DNA of 7,345 nucleotides from Microbacterium sp. (GCA_003524435.1 DQHP01000108.1:1-7345); one strand, 5' to 3'. Shown: positions 1 to 5,993, counted from the first letter of the stretch. Translations and numbers: made by a program. The notes: generated from the sequence alone by a model not told the origin.

Positions 1-1138
1 CTTCGGCGTAGTTGCGGGGCGCGTGCTCAGCAAACACCAGTCCAAAGAGGTTTCCGGCCTTGGGCACGGCGTGCACGACGCCTGCTTCTGTGAGCGCGCG
101 GTCAAGGGCGGCCGCAATGCGGGCGGCAGCAGCATCCACTCGTGCGTAGATCTTCGGCGTCGCGCGCAACAGCGTCGCGAGTCCTGCCGCAACCGACAGC
201 GGATTTCCCGAGAGCGTTCCTGCCTGGTAGACGGGTCCGGTCGGTGCCAGCATGTCCATGACGTCGGCACGCCCTCCGAGGGCTGCGAGCGGCATGCCGC
301 CACCGACGACTTTGCCGAACGTGATGATGTCGGGCATGTACACCTCGCCCGTCGACACCTGCAGCGCCCAGTATCCGGCGTGATGCACACGGAATCCGGT
401 GAGCACCTCATCAAGAATCATCAGCGCACCGTGTGCATGCGCGATGTCGGCAATGAACTTGTTGAATCCGGGCTCGGGCGCGACGATCCCCATGTTCGCC
501 GCGGCCGCTTCAACGATCACAGCGGCGATGCGGTCACCGTGCTCGGCAAAGACCGCTTCAAGTGCGGCACGGTCGTTGTAGGCAATGACGAGGGTCTGCG
601 CGGCAATCGGCGCGGGGACGCCCGCTGAGCCAGGGAGCGCCAGAGTGGCAACTCCCGAGCCGGCCTCAGCAAGAAGCCCGTCCGAGTGGCCGTGGTAGTG
701 CCCGGCGAACTTCACCAGCAGGTCACGGCCGGTGACGCCACGGGCGAGACGAATCGCCGTCATCGTCGCCTCGGTGCCGGTCGAGACGAGCCGTACGCGA
801 TCGACAGGAGCGAGATCGCCGACGCGTACGCGCTCGGAGATCTTCTGGGCAAGCTGAACTTCGCCTGCGGTGGGAGCACCGAACGAGAGCCCGCGGGTGG
901 CTGCTTCTTGCACAGCGGCAACAACTTCTGGGTGGGAGTGACCGAGCAGCGCGGGGCCCCACGACGCCACGAGGTCGACGTATTCGACGCCGGCGACATC
1001 GGTCACGGTGGCGCCCTTTGCGGATGCCAGGAACCGAGGCGTTCCACCGACGGATCCGTAGGCGCGCACCGGGGAGTTGACACCGCCCGGGGTCACCGCG
1101 CGTGCGGCGGAGAACAGCTCATCGTTGCGGTCGGTCAT
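1..1138 (-). CDS. hemL: Glutamate-1-semialdehyde 2,1-aminomutase, C-terminus cut by window edge
   Basis: PLP-dependent cytosolic enzyme that converts glutamate-1-semialdehyde to 5-aminolevulinate, the last step of the C5 route. I translated 379 codons from the ATG at 1138; the frame is open to the left edge. The family is usually about 430-440 residues, so roughly 50-60 are missing. Visible landmarks are the N-terminal PGGVNSPVRA (17-26), the phosphate-binding STGTEA (119-124), HYHGH (147-151), the PLP-ring aspartate in ILDEVLTGFR (D243), and the Schiff-base lysine in TFGKVVGGGMP (K276). The usual EPV-type segment reads VEAAAANMG (about 209-217), which I believe is common in actinobacterial HemL. 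The start is fixed by AGGAGG four bases upstream. It follows hemB by 60 bp in the same direction, so it is probably the distal gene of the hem operon. No frameshift is seen. Identity is certain; only the C-terminus is unseen. Confidence 0.96.
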   Translation of the reverse strand, partial: MTDRNDELFSAARAVTPGGVNSPVRAYGSVGGTPRFLASAKGATVTDVAGVEYVDLVASWGPALLGHSHPEVVAAVQEAATRGLSFGAPTAGEVQLAQKISERVRVGDLAPVDRVRLVSTGTEATMTAIRLARGVTGRDLLVKFAGHYHGHSDGLLAEAGSGVATLALPGSAGVPAPIAAQTLVIAYNDRAALEAVFAEHGDRIAAVIVEAAAANMGIVAPEPGFNKFIADIAHAHGALMILDEVLTGFRVHHAGYWALQVSTGEVYMPDIITFGKVVGGGMPLAALGGRADVMDMLAPTGPVYQAGTLSGNPLSVAAGLATLLRATPKIYARVDAAAARIAAALDRALTEAGVVHAVPKAGNLFGLVFAEHAPRNYAE

Positions 1139-1142
1139 GGTG

Positions 1143-1148
1143 CCTCCT
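1143..1148 (-). promoter_or_regulatory. Strong ribosome binding site of hemL
   Basis: The minus strand reads AGGAGG followed by CACC and then ATG (1138-1136). This is a perfect Shine-Dalgarno core with a short four-base spacer. It fixes the hemL start and contrasts with hemC, hemD and hemB upstream, which have no clear site and overlap or abut their neighbours. hemL can therefore be initiated independently of translation from hemB. Confidence 0.75.
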
Positions 1149-1198
1149 GTGTCTCGGTGTGGTCAGGCTTCGGCGTGGTTCGCTTGCTCAGACCGCGT

Positions 1199-2182
1199 TC
1201 AGCGCTCGTTGAGCCAGCGCGAAGCTTCTGTGGCCCAGTAGGTCAGGACGGTGTCGGCACCAGCGCGACGGATCGAGAGAAGCGACTCCAGCACAGCAGC
1301 ACGCCGGTCAATCCACCCGTTCGCGGCGGCGGCCTCGATCATCGCGTACTCACCGGAGATCTGATAGGCCCACACCGGAATATGCACAGCGTCGCGCACC
1401 TCACGCAGCACGTCGAGGAACCCCATCGCGGGCTTCACCATCACCACGTCAGCGCCCTCGGCCTCGTCGATGAGCGCTTCGCGGAGCCCCTCGCGGCGAT
1501 TGCCTGGGTCGAGCTGATAGGTGCGGCGATCACCCTGCAGTTGAGAGTCAACCGCCTCGCGGAACGGGCCGTAGAAGGCGCTGGCGTACTTGGCCGCGTA
1601 GCCGAGCAGGAGCGTATCAGTGAAGCCCTCGGCATCCAGGCCGCGGCGAATCGCCGAAACCTGACCGTCCATCATTCCCGACAGTCCCAGCAGATGCGAC
1701 CCTGCCCGCGCCTGCGCAATCGCCATGGCGACGTAACGTTTCAGCGTCGCGTCGTTGTCGACCGTGCCATCGGCGGCGAGCACACCGCAGTGGCCGTGGT
1801 CGGTGAACTCGTCGAGGCAGAGATCGGTCTGCACAACGAGCGCGTCGCCGACTTCTTCGACGAGCGCGGCCGTGGCTACGTTCAAAATGCCGTCGGGGTC
1901 ATCAGCGCCAGAGCCGATCGCATCACGTACGGCAGGCACTCCGAACAGCATCACGCCACCGACGTCGGCCTCTGCAGCCGCGACCGCGGCCCGGCGCAAC
2001 GAGTCGAGCGAGTGCTGAGCAACACCGGGCATCGAACTGATCGCTACTGCCTCTGAAATGCCCTCGCGAACAAACATCGGCAGCACAAGGTGCCGCGGCT
2101 CAAGAGATGTCTCCCGCACGAGTTCCCGCACCGGCCGCGACTGCCGAAGCCGACGCGGACGAATCTCAGGGAATCCGCTCAC
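1199..2182 (-). CDS. hemB: Delta-aminolevulinic acid dehydratase (porphobilinogen synthase)
   Basis: Condenses two 5-aminolevulinate molecules to porphobilinogen in the cytosol; the family normally forms octamers. The 327-residue length is normal. Both Schiff-base lysines are present: K198 in GYAAKYASAFYGPFREA and K250 in VVMVKPAMGFLD. The metal-site segment LCLDEFTDHGHCG has C122, D124 and C132, so the middle cysteine of the classic zinc C-x-C...C site is Asp, as I recall from mycobacterial HemB. The C-terminal YQISGEYAM (273-281) and VLTYWA (322-327 region) segments are intact. One oddity is GLSGMMDG at 166-173, where the family normally has Pro at the Leu167 position (see findings). The GTG start overlaps the hemD TGA as GTGA, and the N-terminal R-P-R-R-L-R matches family starts. 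No Shine-Dalgarno is visible, so translation is probably coupled to hemD. Identity is certain. Confidence 0.97.
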   Translation of the reverse strand: MSGFPEIRPRRLRQSRPVRELVRETSLEPRHLVLPMFVREGISEAVAISSMPGVAQHSLDSLRRAAVAAAEADVGGVMLFGVPAVRDAIGSGADDPDGILNVATAALVEEVGDALVVQTDLCLDEFTDHGHCGVLAADGTVDNDATLKRYVAMAIAQARAGSHLLGLSGMMDGQVSAIRRGLDAEGFTDTLLLGYAAKYASAFYGPFREAVDSQLQGDRRTYQLDPGNRREGLREALIDEAEGADVVMVKPAMGFLDVLREVRDAVHIPVWAYQISGEYAMIEAAAANGWIDRRAAVLESLLSIRRAGADTVLTYWATEASRWLNER

Positions 2183-2979
2183 GGCGCGAACTCGTCAGCC
2201 GCATGCGGCAGGGTGAAGTGCGACACAGCGTCGATAAGCGCGTCGACAGTCTGCCGGTCCGCGATGACAGTGATCGGCAACCCGGCCTTGCGGGCATCCT
2301 TCGCCGTACGTGGACCGATCGCGGCGAGCAACGTGTCATCAGGAATATCGGGAAACTGCTCGCGCACCTGCTCGGCGACTGAGCCACTGGTGATGAGGAT
2401 CGCGTTGATGCGTCCGCTGTCGACGTCGCGGCGGATCCGGTCTGTCACCGGCACTCCCACCGTGCGGTAGGCGACGATACTGGAGACATCGTGCCCGGCC
2501 TTGATTAGCGAGCGGGTCAGAACAGGTTTAGCAATCTCGCTGCGCAGAGTGAGGATGCGACGGGGCTCAGGTTCCAGTCCGATCAATTGCTCGGCCATCC
2601 CTGCCGCGGAATTGTCCTTCTCAGGTACGAGGGTGACGTTGTAACCGACGGCCTCGAGGGCAGCGGCGGTAGTTTCACCGACCGCGGCGATCTTCGTCGA
2701 CTTCGGAACGACGGCCCGGTGGGCGAAAAGAACGTCCACCGTTGTGGCACTTGTGATGGTGAGCCAATCGAACTCACCGGCAGCGAGCTTGGCGAGCGCG
2801 TCGTCGAGGGCCGCCTGATCAGTGGTCGGTCCGAAGTTGATCAGCGGGGCAACGACGGGAACGGCGCCCTGCGCGCGCAAGCTTGCCGCGACTCCGTCAC
2901 CCCAGGGTCCGCCACGGGGAACGAGGACGCGCCAGCCGGTCAACGGCTTTTCATGATTCATTTCGGGTGTTGTGGTCAT
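2179..2979 (-). CDS. hemD: Uroporphyrinogen-III synthase
   Basis: Cyclises hydroxymethylbilane to uroporphyrinogen III with inversion of ring D. The 266-residue protein has the two-domain HemD pattern despite low family conservation: VLVPRGG (18-24), LTITSATTVDVL (73-84), IAAVGETTAAAL (97-108), ILTLRSEIAKPVL (142-154), the conserved IVAYRT with Tyr171, ILITSGSVAEQV (194-205) and AAIGPRTAKDARKAGL (219-234). No SAM-dependent methyltransferase domain is fused, so this is the stand-alone form. The ATG at 2979 overlaps the hemC stop as ATGA, and its own TGA overlaps the hemB GTG. A second in-frame Met at residue 7 is possible, but the overlap geometry favours the first. Its place between hemC and hemB supports the call. 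Confidence 0.94.
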   Translation of the reverse strand: MTTTPEMNHEKPLTGWRVLVPRGGPWGDGVAASLRAQGAVPVVAPLINFGPTTDQAALDDALAKLAAGEFDWLTITSATTVDVLFAHRAVVPKSTKIAAVGETTAAALEAVGYNVTLVPEKDNSAAGMAEQLIGLEPEPRRILTLRSEIAKPVLTRSLIKAGHDVSSIVAYRTVGVPVTDRIRRDVDSGRINAILITSGSVAEQVREQFPDIPDDTLLAAIGPRTAKDARKAGLPITVIADRQTVDALIDAVSHFTLPHAADEFAP

Positions 2980-3980
2980 AAGAGCTGCTCTCGGGAGATG
3001 AGGCCAGCCGCCCCTTGTTCGAGCAGCCGACGGGCGACAGAAAGTCCGATCTCGCGTGCTGCGTGATTCGGGTCCGCACCATCGGCAGTATCTGCTCCAT
3101 TGCCACTGCCGTTCCCACGAATATACCCCCCGTTCAGGTATTCAGTGACGTCGAGCCCAATCCGCCGCTCTCCTTCGGGTGCGTAAACGATCGTTCTGAT
3201 GCGTACCGAGTCGCCCGTGACAACCGCGTGAGCGGCCATGGGCGCCTGGCATCCCGCATCCAGTCCTTCCAGAATTCCGCGCTCCACACTGATAGCGAAG
3301 CGGGTGTCAGCGTCGTCAAGTTCTGCGAGTGCCGAAAGCAGTTCTGCCGGAGCATCCACCGTCGTCTCCACCGCCAAAGCTCCCTGGCCCGGGGCAGTTG
3401 GCCACTCGGCCAGGCCCAGGTACTCCGTCTCCATCGCGAAATCAGGGAGGTCGTCTCCGAGGCGTGAGAGCCCGGCTGCGGCGAGGATCACTGCGTCGAG
3501 TTCGCCCGACTCCACACGACCAAGGCGCGAGCCGACGTTACCGCGAATATCGATGACCGCGGCGCCGGGAGCACGCCGGTGCACCTGCGCGATGCGCCGC
3601 GGGGACCCTGTACCGACCTTGGCGCCTGCGCGCAGCTCATGAAGGCCCACGCCGTCACGGGTGATCACCACATCCCTCGCATCTTCACGCACAGGTGTCG
3701 CGGCGATCAGCAGCCCCTCGGGGACGGCCGTGGGCAGATCCTTAAGCGAGTGCACAAGGATGTCGCACTCCCCGGCCAGCAACGCCTCACGAAGACGGGT
3801 GGCAAAGATGCCGAGGCCACCGATCTCTGAAAGCGATGCGCGATTGGTGTCACCCTCGGAAACGATCGGGACAAGCTCAACCTTGCGGCCCGAGACCTTC
3901 TCTAGGGCTGTGGCGACGTGTCCGGATTGGGCTTGGGCAAGTGCGCTGCGGCGAGTGCCGAGCCGAATAGGAGCAGACAT
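2976..3980 (-). CDS. hemC: Hydroxymethylbilane synthase (porphobilinogen deaminase)
   Basis: Polymerises four porphobilinogens to hydroxymethylbilane using a covalent dipyrromethane cofactor. The 334-residue protein shows RLGTRRSALAQAQ (6-18), the catalytic Asp81 in VHSLKDLP, GTGSPRR (123-129), IRGNVGSRL (145-153), the PTAPGQGALAVE segment (194-205), and the cofactor-attachment Cys244 in DAGCQAP. Domain 3 carries a Gly/Asn/Asp-rich stretch at about residues 284-304 before the final helix (AAREIGLSVARRLLEQGA), so the protein is somewhat longer than the roughly 310-residue E. coli enzyme. The ATG at 3980 is two bases after the hemQ TAA. No convincing Shine-Dalgarno lies in the preceding bases, so coupling to hemQ is likely. 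Its TGA overlaps the hemD ATG. Identity is certain. Confidence 0.97.
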   Translation of the reverse strand: MSAPIRLGTRRSALAQAQSGHVATALEKVSGRKVELVPIVSEGDTNRASLSEIGGLGIFATRLREALLAGECDILVHSLKDLPTAVPEGLLIAATPVREDARDVVITRDGVGLHELRAGAKVGTGSPRRIAQVHRRAPGAAVIDIRGNVGSRLGRVESGELDAVILAAAGLSRLGDDLPDFAMETEYLGLAEWPTAPGQGALAVETTVDAPAELLSALAELDDADTRFAISVERGILEGLDAGCQAPMAAHAVVTGDSVRIRTIVYAPEGERRIGLDVTEYLNGGYIRGNGSGNGADTADGADPNHAAREIGLSVARRLLEQGAAGLISREQLL

Positions 3981-3982
3981 GC

Positions 3983-4660
3983 TTACTGCAGTACGTCCGC
4001 GATCTCGTCAAAGCGGAGGCGACGGCCCGTGTAGAACGGCACTTCCTCTTTCACATAGCGGCGAGCGTCGGTGTAGCGCAGATCGCGCATCAGATCGACG
4101 AGCTCAGTGACGTCATCCGCTTCCAGCGGCAGTATCCACTCGTAGTCACCGAGCGCGAATGCGGCGACGGTGTTCGCAATAACGCCCTTGAAGGCCGCGC
4201 CCTTTCGCCCGTGGTCAGCGAGCATCTTGCGACGCTCTTCATCCGGGGCCAGATACCACTCGGGCGTGCGCACGAACGGGTACAGACACAACCAGTCCTT
4301 GGGCTCGACACCGCGCAAGAATCCGGGCACGTGAGCACGGTTGAATTCTGCATCACGGTGTACGCCCATGACGTTCCACACCGGCAGCAGCGTGCGCAGC
4401 AGTTCGGTGCGGCGCAGGCGTCGAAGTGCCTTCTGCAGACCGTCGGCCGTATCGCCGTGCAACCACACGAGAAGGTCGGCGTCAGCCTTGAGTCCCGAAA
4501 CATCGTAGAAGCCGCGGATGCTGATACCAGAGTCCTCGATGTACCCCGCGATCGTCTCCAGTTCAGTGGCATCCGTCTCGACGACGGGGGCATCGGGATT
4601 ACGGCGCCACACCGCCCACAGGGTAAAACCGGACGGGTTCTCTTCGCTCACATCGGCCAT
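3983..4660 (-). CDS. hemQ: Coproheme decarboxylase (HemQ/ChdC, chlorite dismutase-like fold)
   Basis: Converts Fe-coproporphyrin III (coproheme) to heme b by two peroxide-dependent oxidative decarboxylations, the terminal step of the coproporphyrin-dependent pathway. Length is 225 residues. Motifs include LLVWLHGD (63-70), HVPGFLRG (110-117), CLYPFVRTPEWY (125-136), the DEERRKML..HG segment (140-151) and FALGDYEWILPLEADD (168-183), ending in REEVPF-like KEEVPFYTGRR. By spacing, H110, Y127 and H150 match the distal His, catalytic Tyr and proximal heme-ligand His reported for Corynebacterium diphtheriae ChdC (H118, Y135, H158, a constant offset of 8). It is therefore the actinobacterial clade. 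It is called a decarboxylase, not a true chlorite dismutase, because of these residues and the hem context. The ATG at 4660 is forced from upstream by an in-frame TGA six bases before it. It heads the tight hemQ-C-D-B block. Confidence 0.96.
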   Translation of the reverse strand: MADVSEENPSGFTLWAVWRRNPDAPVVETDATELETIAGYIEDSGISIRGFYDVSGLKADADLLVWLHGDTADGLQKALRRLRRTELLRTLLPVWNVMGVHRDAEFNRAHVPGFLRGVEPKDWLCLYPFVRTPEWYLAPDEERRKMLADHGRKGAAFKGVIANTVAAFALGDYEWILPLEADDVTELVDLMRDLRYTDARRYVKEEVPFYTGRRLRFDEIADVLQ

Positions 4661-4771
4661 ACATCAAGTGTGCCCCTTTCGCGGGGCCGGAGCGAATGCG
4701 CGGGTCACGACCAGGTCTCAAAGACCCGTATTGCAAGGCTCAGCGGCTAACCCGCACCCGGGCCGGCAGTT
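4661..4771 (-). promoter_or_regulatory. hemQ leader with inverted repeats over the weak ribosome binding site
   Basis: This is the 111-bp gap between the DUF3618-like stop and the hemQ ATG. In mRNA sense it holds two structures. First, GGTCT-TTG-AGACC (4726-4714) lies inside a longer inverted repeat, CGGGTC (4728-4723) with GACCCG (4706-4701); the two pairings exclude each other. Second, GCCCC-GCGAAA-GGGGC (4687-4672) has a 3' arm containing AAGGGG, the only SD-like sequence before hemQ, 11 bases from the ATG. No T-run follows either hairpin, so neither is a standard intrinsic terminator. I saw no convincing -35/-10 pair. A regulatory role is inference. Confidence 0.35.
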
Positions 4772-5047
4772 TCAGCGAGCGATCGCGCGAGCGATGGCCC
4801 AGACGAGTCCCCCGGCGACGGCAGCAGCCCCGGCAACGGCAGCCATCGCGCCGAGCGGGTTACGGTCGGCGTAGGCGCGGACCTTCGCCGCGCCACGCAC
4901 TGATGCTTTCTCGATGCGACGAGGGAAGTTTCCCTTGACCTCGATTGCGGCCAGCGCCGCCTTCAGCTCGGCGCGTGCCGATGCTACGGGGTCGGTGATC
5001 CCGACAGGCACGGCGGTACGGGGCAGGTTCAGCTCAGAGTTTTTCAT
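4772..5047 (-). CDS. Small DUF3618-like membrane protein
   Basis: Function unknown. From this start it is 91 residues. It has a polar N-terminus, a helical stretch with SARAELKAALAAIEVKG (about residues 23-39) followed by basic residues, then ADRNPLGAMAAVAGAAAVAGG and a hydrophobic C-terminal segment (about 65-87) ending in AIARAIAR. An N-terminal helix plus one C-terminal membrane anchor after a NP-x-G motif fits the DUF3618 group, which in actinobacteria typically sits next to a holin-like protein and a YtxH-like protein, as here. An in-frame ATG nine bases earlier (5056) gives 94 residues, but GAAGG directly abuts that ATG; for the 5047 ATG the same GAAGG has a 9-base spacer, so I prefer 5047. 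Either start overlaps the end of the holin-like gene, suggesting coupling. The family call is moderate. Confidence 0.65.
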   Translation of the reverse strand: MKNSELNLPRTAVPVGITDPVASARAELKAALAAIEVKGNFPRRIEKASVRGAAKVRAYADRNPLGAMAAVAGAAAVAGGLVWAIARAIAR

Positions 5048-5441
5048 CACCGGCATCCTTCACGAGTCGAACATCGGTCGCGATTGCTTGGCCCGGGTTC
5101 TCCCGGCGCAGCACCTTGCGGAATTTCAGCAGCCCCAGCAGTACGGTCAGCAGCACGCACAGCAGCAACAGTCCGATCACGGCCAGCGCCGAGAGCCAGA
5201 CCGGCCACCACGAAGAGAGCCCAGCGACAGCAAAGACGAGAATCATTGGGATGAGCCAGAACAGGAAGAACAGCGCGATGAGGAACCAGACGCTGCCGAT
5301 TCCGGCATCCTTCGCCGTTCGAGAAATCCATGCCTTTGCCGAATCGATCTCGGCCTTGACCAACTTGCTGATGAGATCAGGCAAGTCGCCGACCAGGGTC
5401 AGAAGACTGTCGTCCGCGCGATCACGGTATCCGCGAACCAT
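5034..5441 (-). CDS. Phage holin superfamily III-like (Phage_holin_3_6 type) two-TM protein
   Basis: A 135-residue integral membrane protein of unknown cellular function. An amphipathic N-terminal helix (about residues 12-46, with LVGDLPDLISKLVKAEID and AKAWISRTAKDAG) is followed by two long hydrophobic segments (about 51-74 and 80-105), a basic K/R patch (107-113) and a charged tail. This layout matches the actinobacterial family named after phage holins. No phage genes lie nearby, so the name does not imply lysis. The ATG is one base after the stop of the YtxH-like gene (TGA-c-ATG), and the 3' end overlaps the DUF3618-like gene, so the three form one translational unit. It may organise membrane or envelope complexes; that is speculation. 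Confidence 0.78.
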   Translation of the reverse strand: MVRGYRDRADDSLLTLVGDLPDLISKLVKAEIDSAKAWISRTAKDAGIGSVWFLIALFFLFWLIPMILVFAVAGLSSWWPVWLSALAVIGLLLLCVLLTVLLGLLKFRKVLRRENPGQAIATDVRLVKDAGDEKL

Positions 5442-5442
5442 G

Positions 5443-5871
5443 TCACTTGCCGTTCGTCGAGGGCTTCTTCGCAGCTCCCGTGGATCGGGTCGATGACTTC
5501 TTCGCAGCAGACGTCGAAGACTTCTTGGCGGTGTTCTTCTTCGCCTCGTCTACAGCGTCGTCCACGGCATCTTCCAGGTCGTCAGCGGCCTTCTTGCCGG
5601 TGGCGATAGCGGAGTCGAGCTTCGCGCCCGGAGTATCTGCATTGCCGACAGACTTTGCGACCTTGACGACGCCGGTCCAGAGCGCACCGGGAACAGCGGC
5701 GGCCTTATCGCCGACGTAGCCCTTGACCTTGGCTACCTGATCTTGCACAGGATCCAGGTGCCAGATCTTCAACCACTGCGTCTTGATCTGCTCATAACGC
5801 TCGCGTCCGGCGCGCGTGCCGAGCACGTAACCCACGCCGAGTCCGACGACGAGTCCGATCTTCCCCTTCAT
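5443..5871 (-). CDS. YtxH-like membrane-anchored protein with Lys/Ser-rich tail
   Basis: A 142-residue protein of unknown function. The N-terminus is a single hydrophobic, glycine-spaced segment (GLVVGLGVGYVLGTRAG, 6-22) followed by RERYEQI, the YtxH-type signature in actinobacteria. A helical middle (about 40-75) follows, then an acidic stretch (97-109, DDLEDAVDDAVDE), and then a strongly basic low-complexity tail (111-142) with repeated AKKSST/AKKPST units. Such a tail could bind nucleic acid, acidic polymers or the cell wall; nothing here decides which. The start is well supported by GAGGAG five bases upstream of the ATG. It is the first gene of the membrane trio and follows hemY by 122 bp. 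A 25-codon frame ends over its start codon (see findings). Confidence 0.8.
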   Translation of the reverse strand: MKGKIGLVVGLGVGYVLGTRAGRERYEQIKTQWLKIWHLDPVQDQVAKVKGYVGDKAAAVPGALWTGVVKVAKSVGNADTPGAKLDSAIATGKKAADDLEDAVDDAVDEAKKNTAKKSSTSAAKKSSTRSTGAAKKPSTNGK

Positions 5872-5993
5872 GGGTTCTCCTCACGTTGTTCCGGTCGAGC
5901 CGCAGGCATCTGTTGCCGTCGGCCAGGGTTCCAGCGTAACGCCATATGCCAAAAACGGTATCTAAACGTCAGGGGGTTGACACGCTGAGTGTT
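5872..5993 (-). other. hemY / YtxH intergenic region
   Basis: A 122-bp gap between the hemY TAG and the YtxH-like ATG. Just after the hemY stop lies an imperfect hairpin in mRNA sense: GGGG (6001-5998), ACAC (5992-5989), a five-base loop, GTGT (5983-5980), CCCC (5976-5973). It has no immediate T-run; TTTTT comes only about 20 bases later (5955-5951), so termination would be weak at best. The local base composition is AT-richer around 5944-5968 than elsewhere, as a promoter might be. TAGATA on the minus strand is only a partial -10 match, with no good -35. Whether the trio has its own promoter is undecided. Confidence 0.3.
5877..5882 (-). promoter_or_regulatory. Ribosome binding site of the YtxH-like gene
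   Basis: The minus strand reads GAGGAG, then AACCC, then the ATG at 5871. This is a near-consensus Shine-Dalgarno with a five-base spacer and confirms that start. It is the only strong site in the membrane trio; the next two genes abut or overlap their predecessors. Confidence 0.7.

Noticed and set aside
23..628. Plus-strand open frame of 201 codons
   Set aside because: Antisense shadow of hemL, whose translation shows all expected catalytic motifs in the opposite strand.
686..2056. Long open frame of 456 codons on the plus strand across hemL and hemB
   Set aside because: It lies antisense to two certain genes, spans their intergenic gap, has an Arg/His/Gly-rich composition with no recognisable domain, and is explained by the GC-rich third positions of the real genes.
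3983..4660. True chlorite dismutase (chlorite detoxification)
   Set aside because: The H110/Y127/H150 set and hem-operon position fit coproheme decarboxylase; no perchlorate or chlorite metabolism genes are nearby.
4661..4771. Intrinsic terminator between the membrane trio and hemQ
   Set aside because: Hairpins exist, but none is followed by a T-rich tract on the minus strand, and the stems are short.
5034..5441. Phage or prophage remnant suggested by the holin-like protein
   Set aside because: No endolysin, integrase, structural genes or attachment-site repeats are present. This holin-named family is widespread as chromosomal membrane proteins in actinobacteria.
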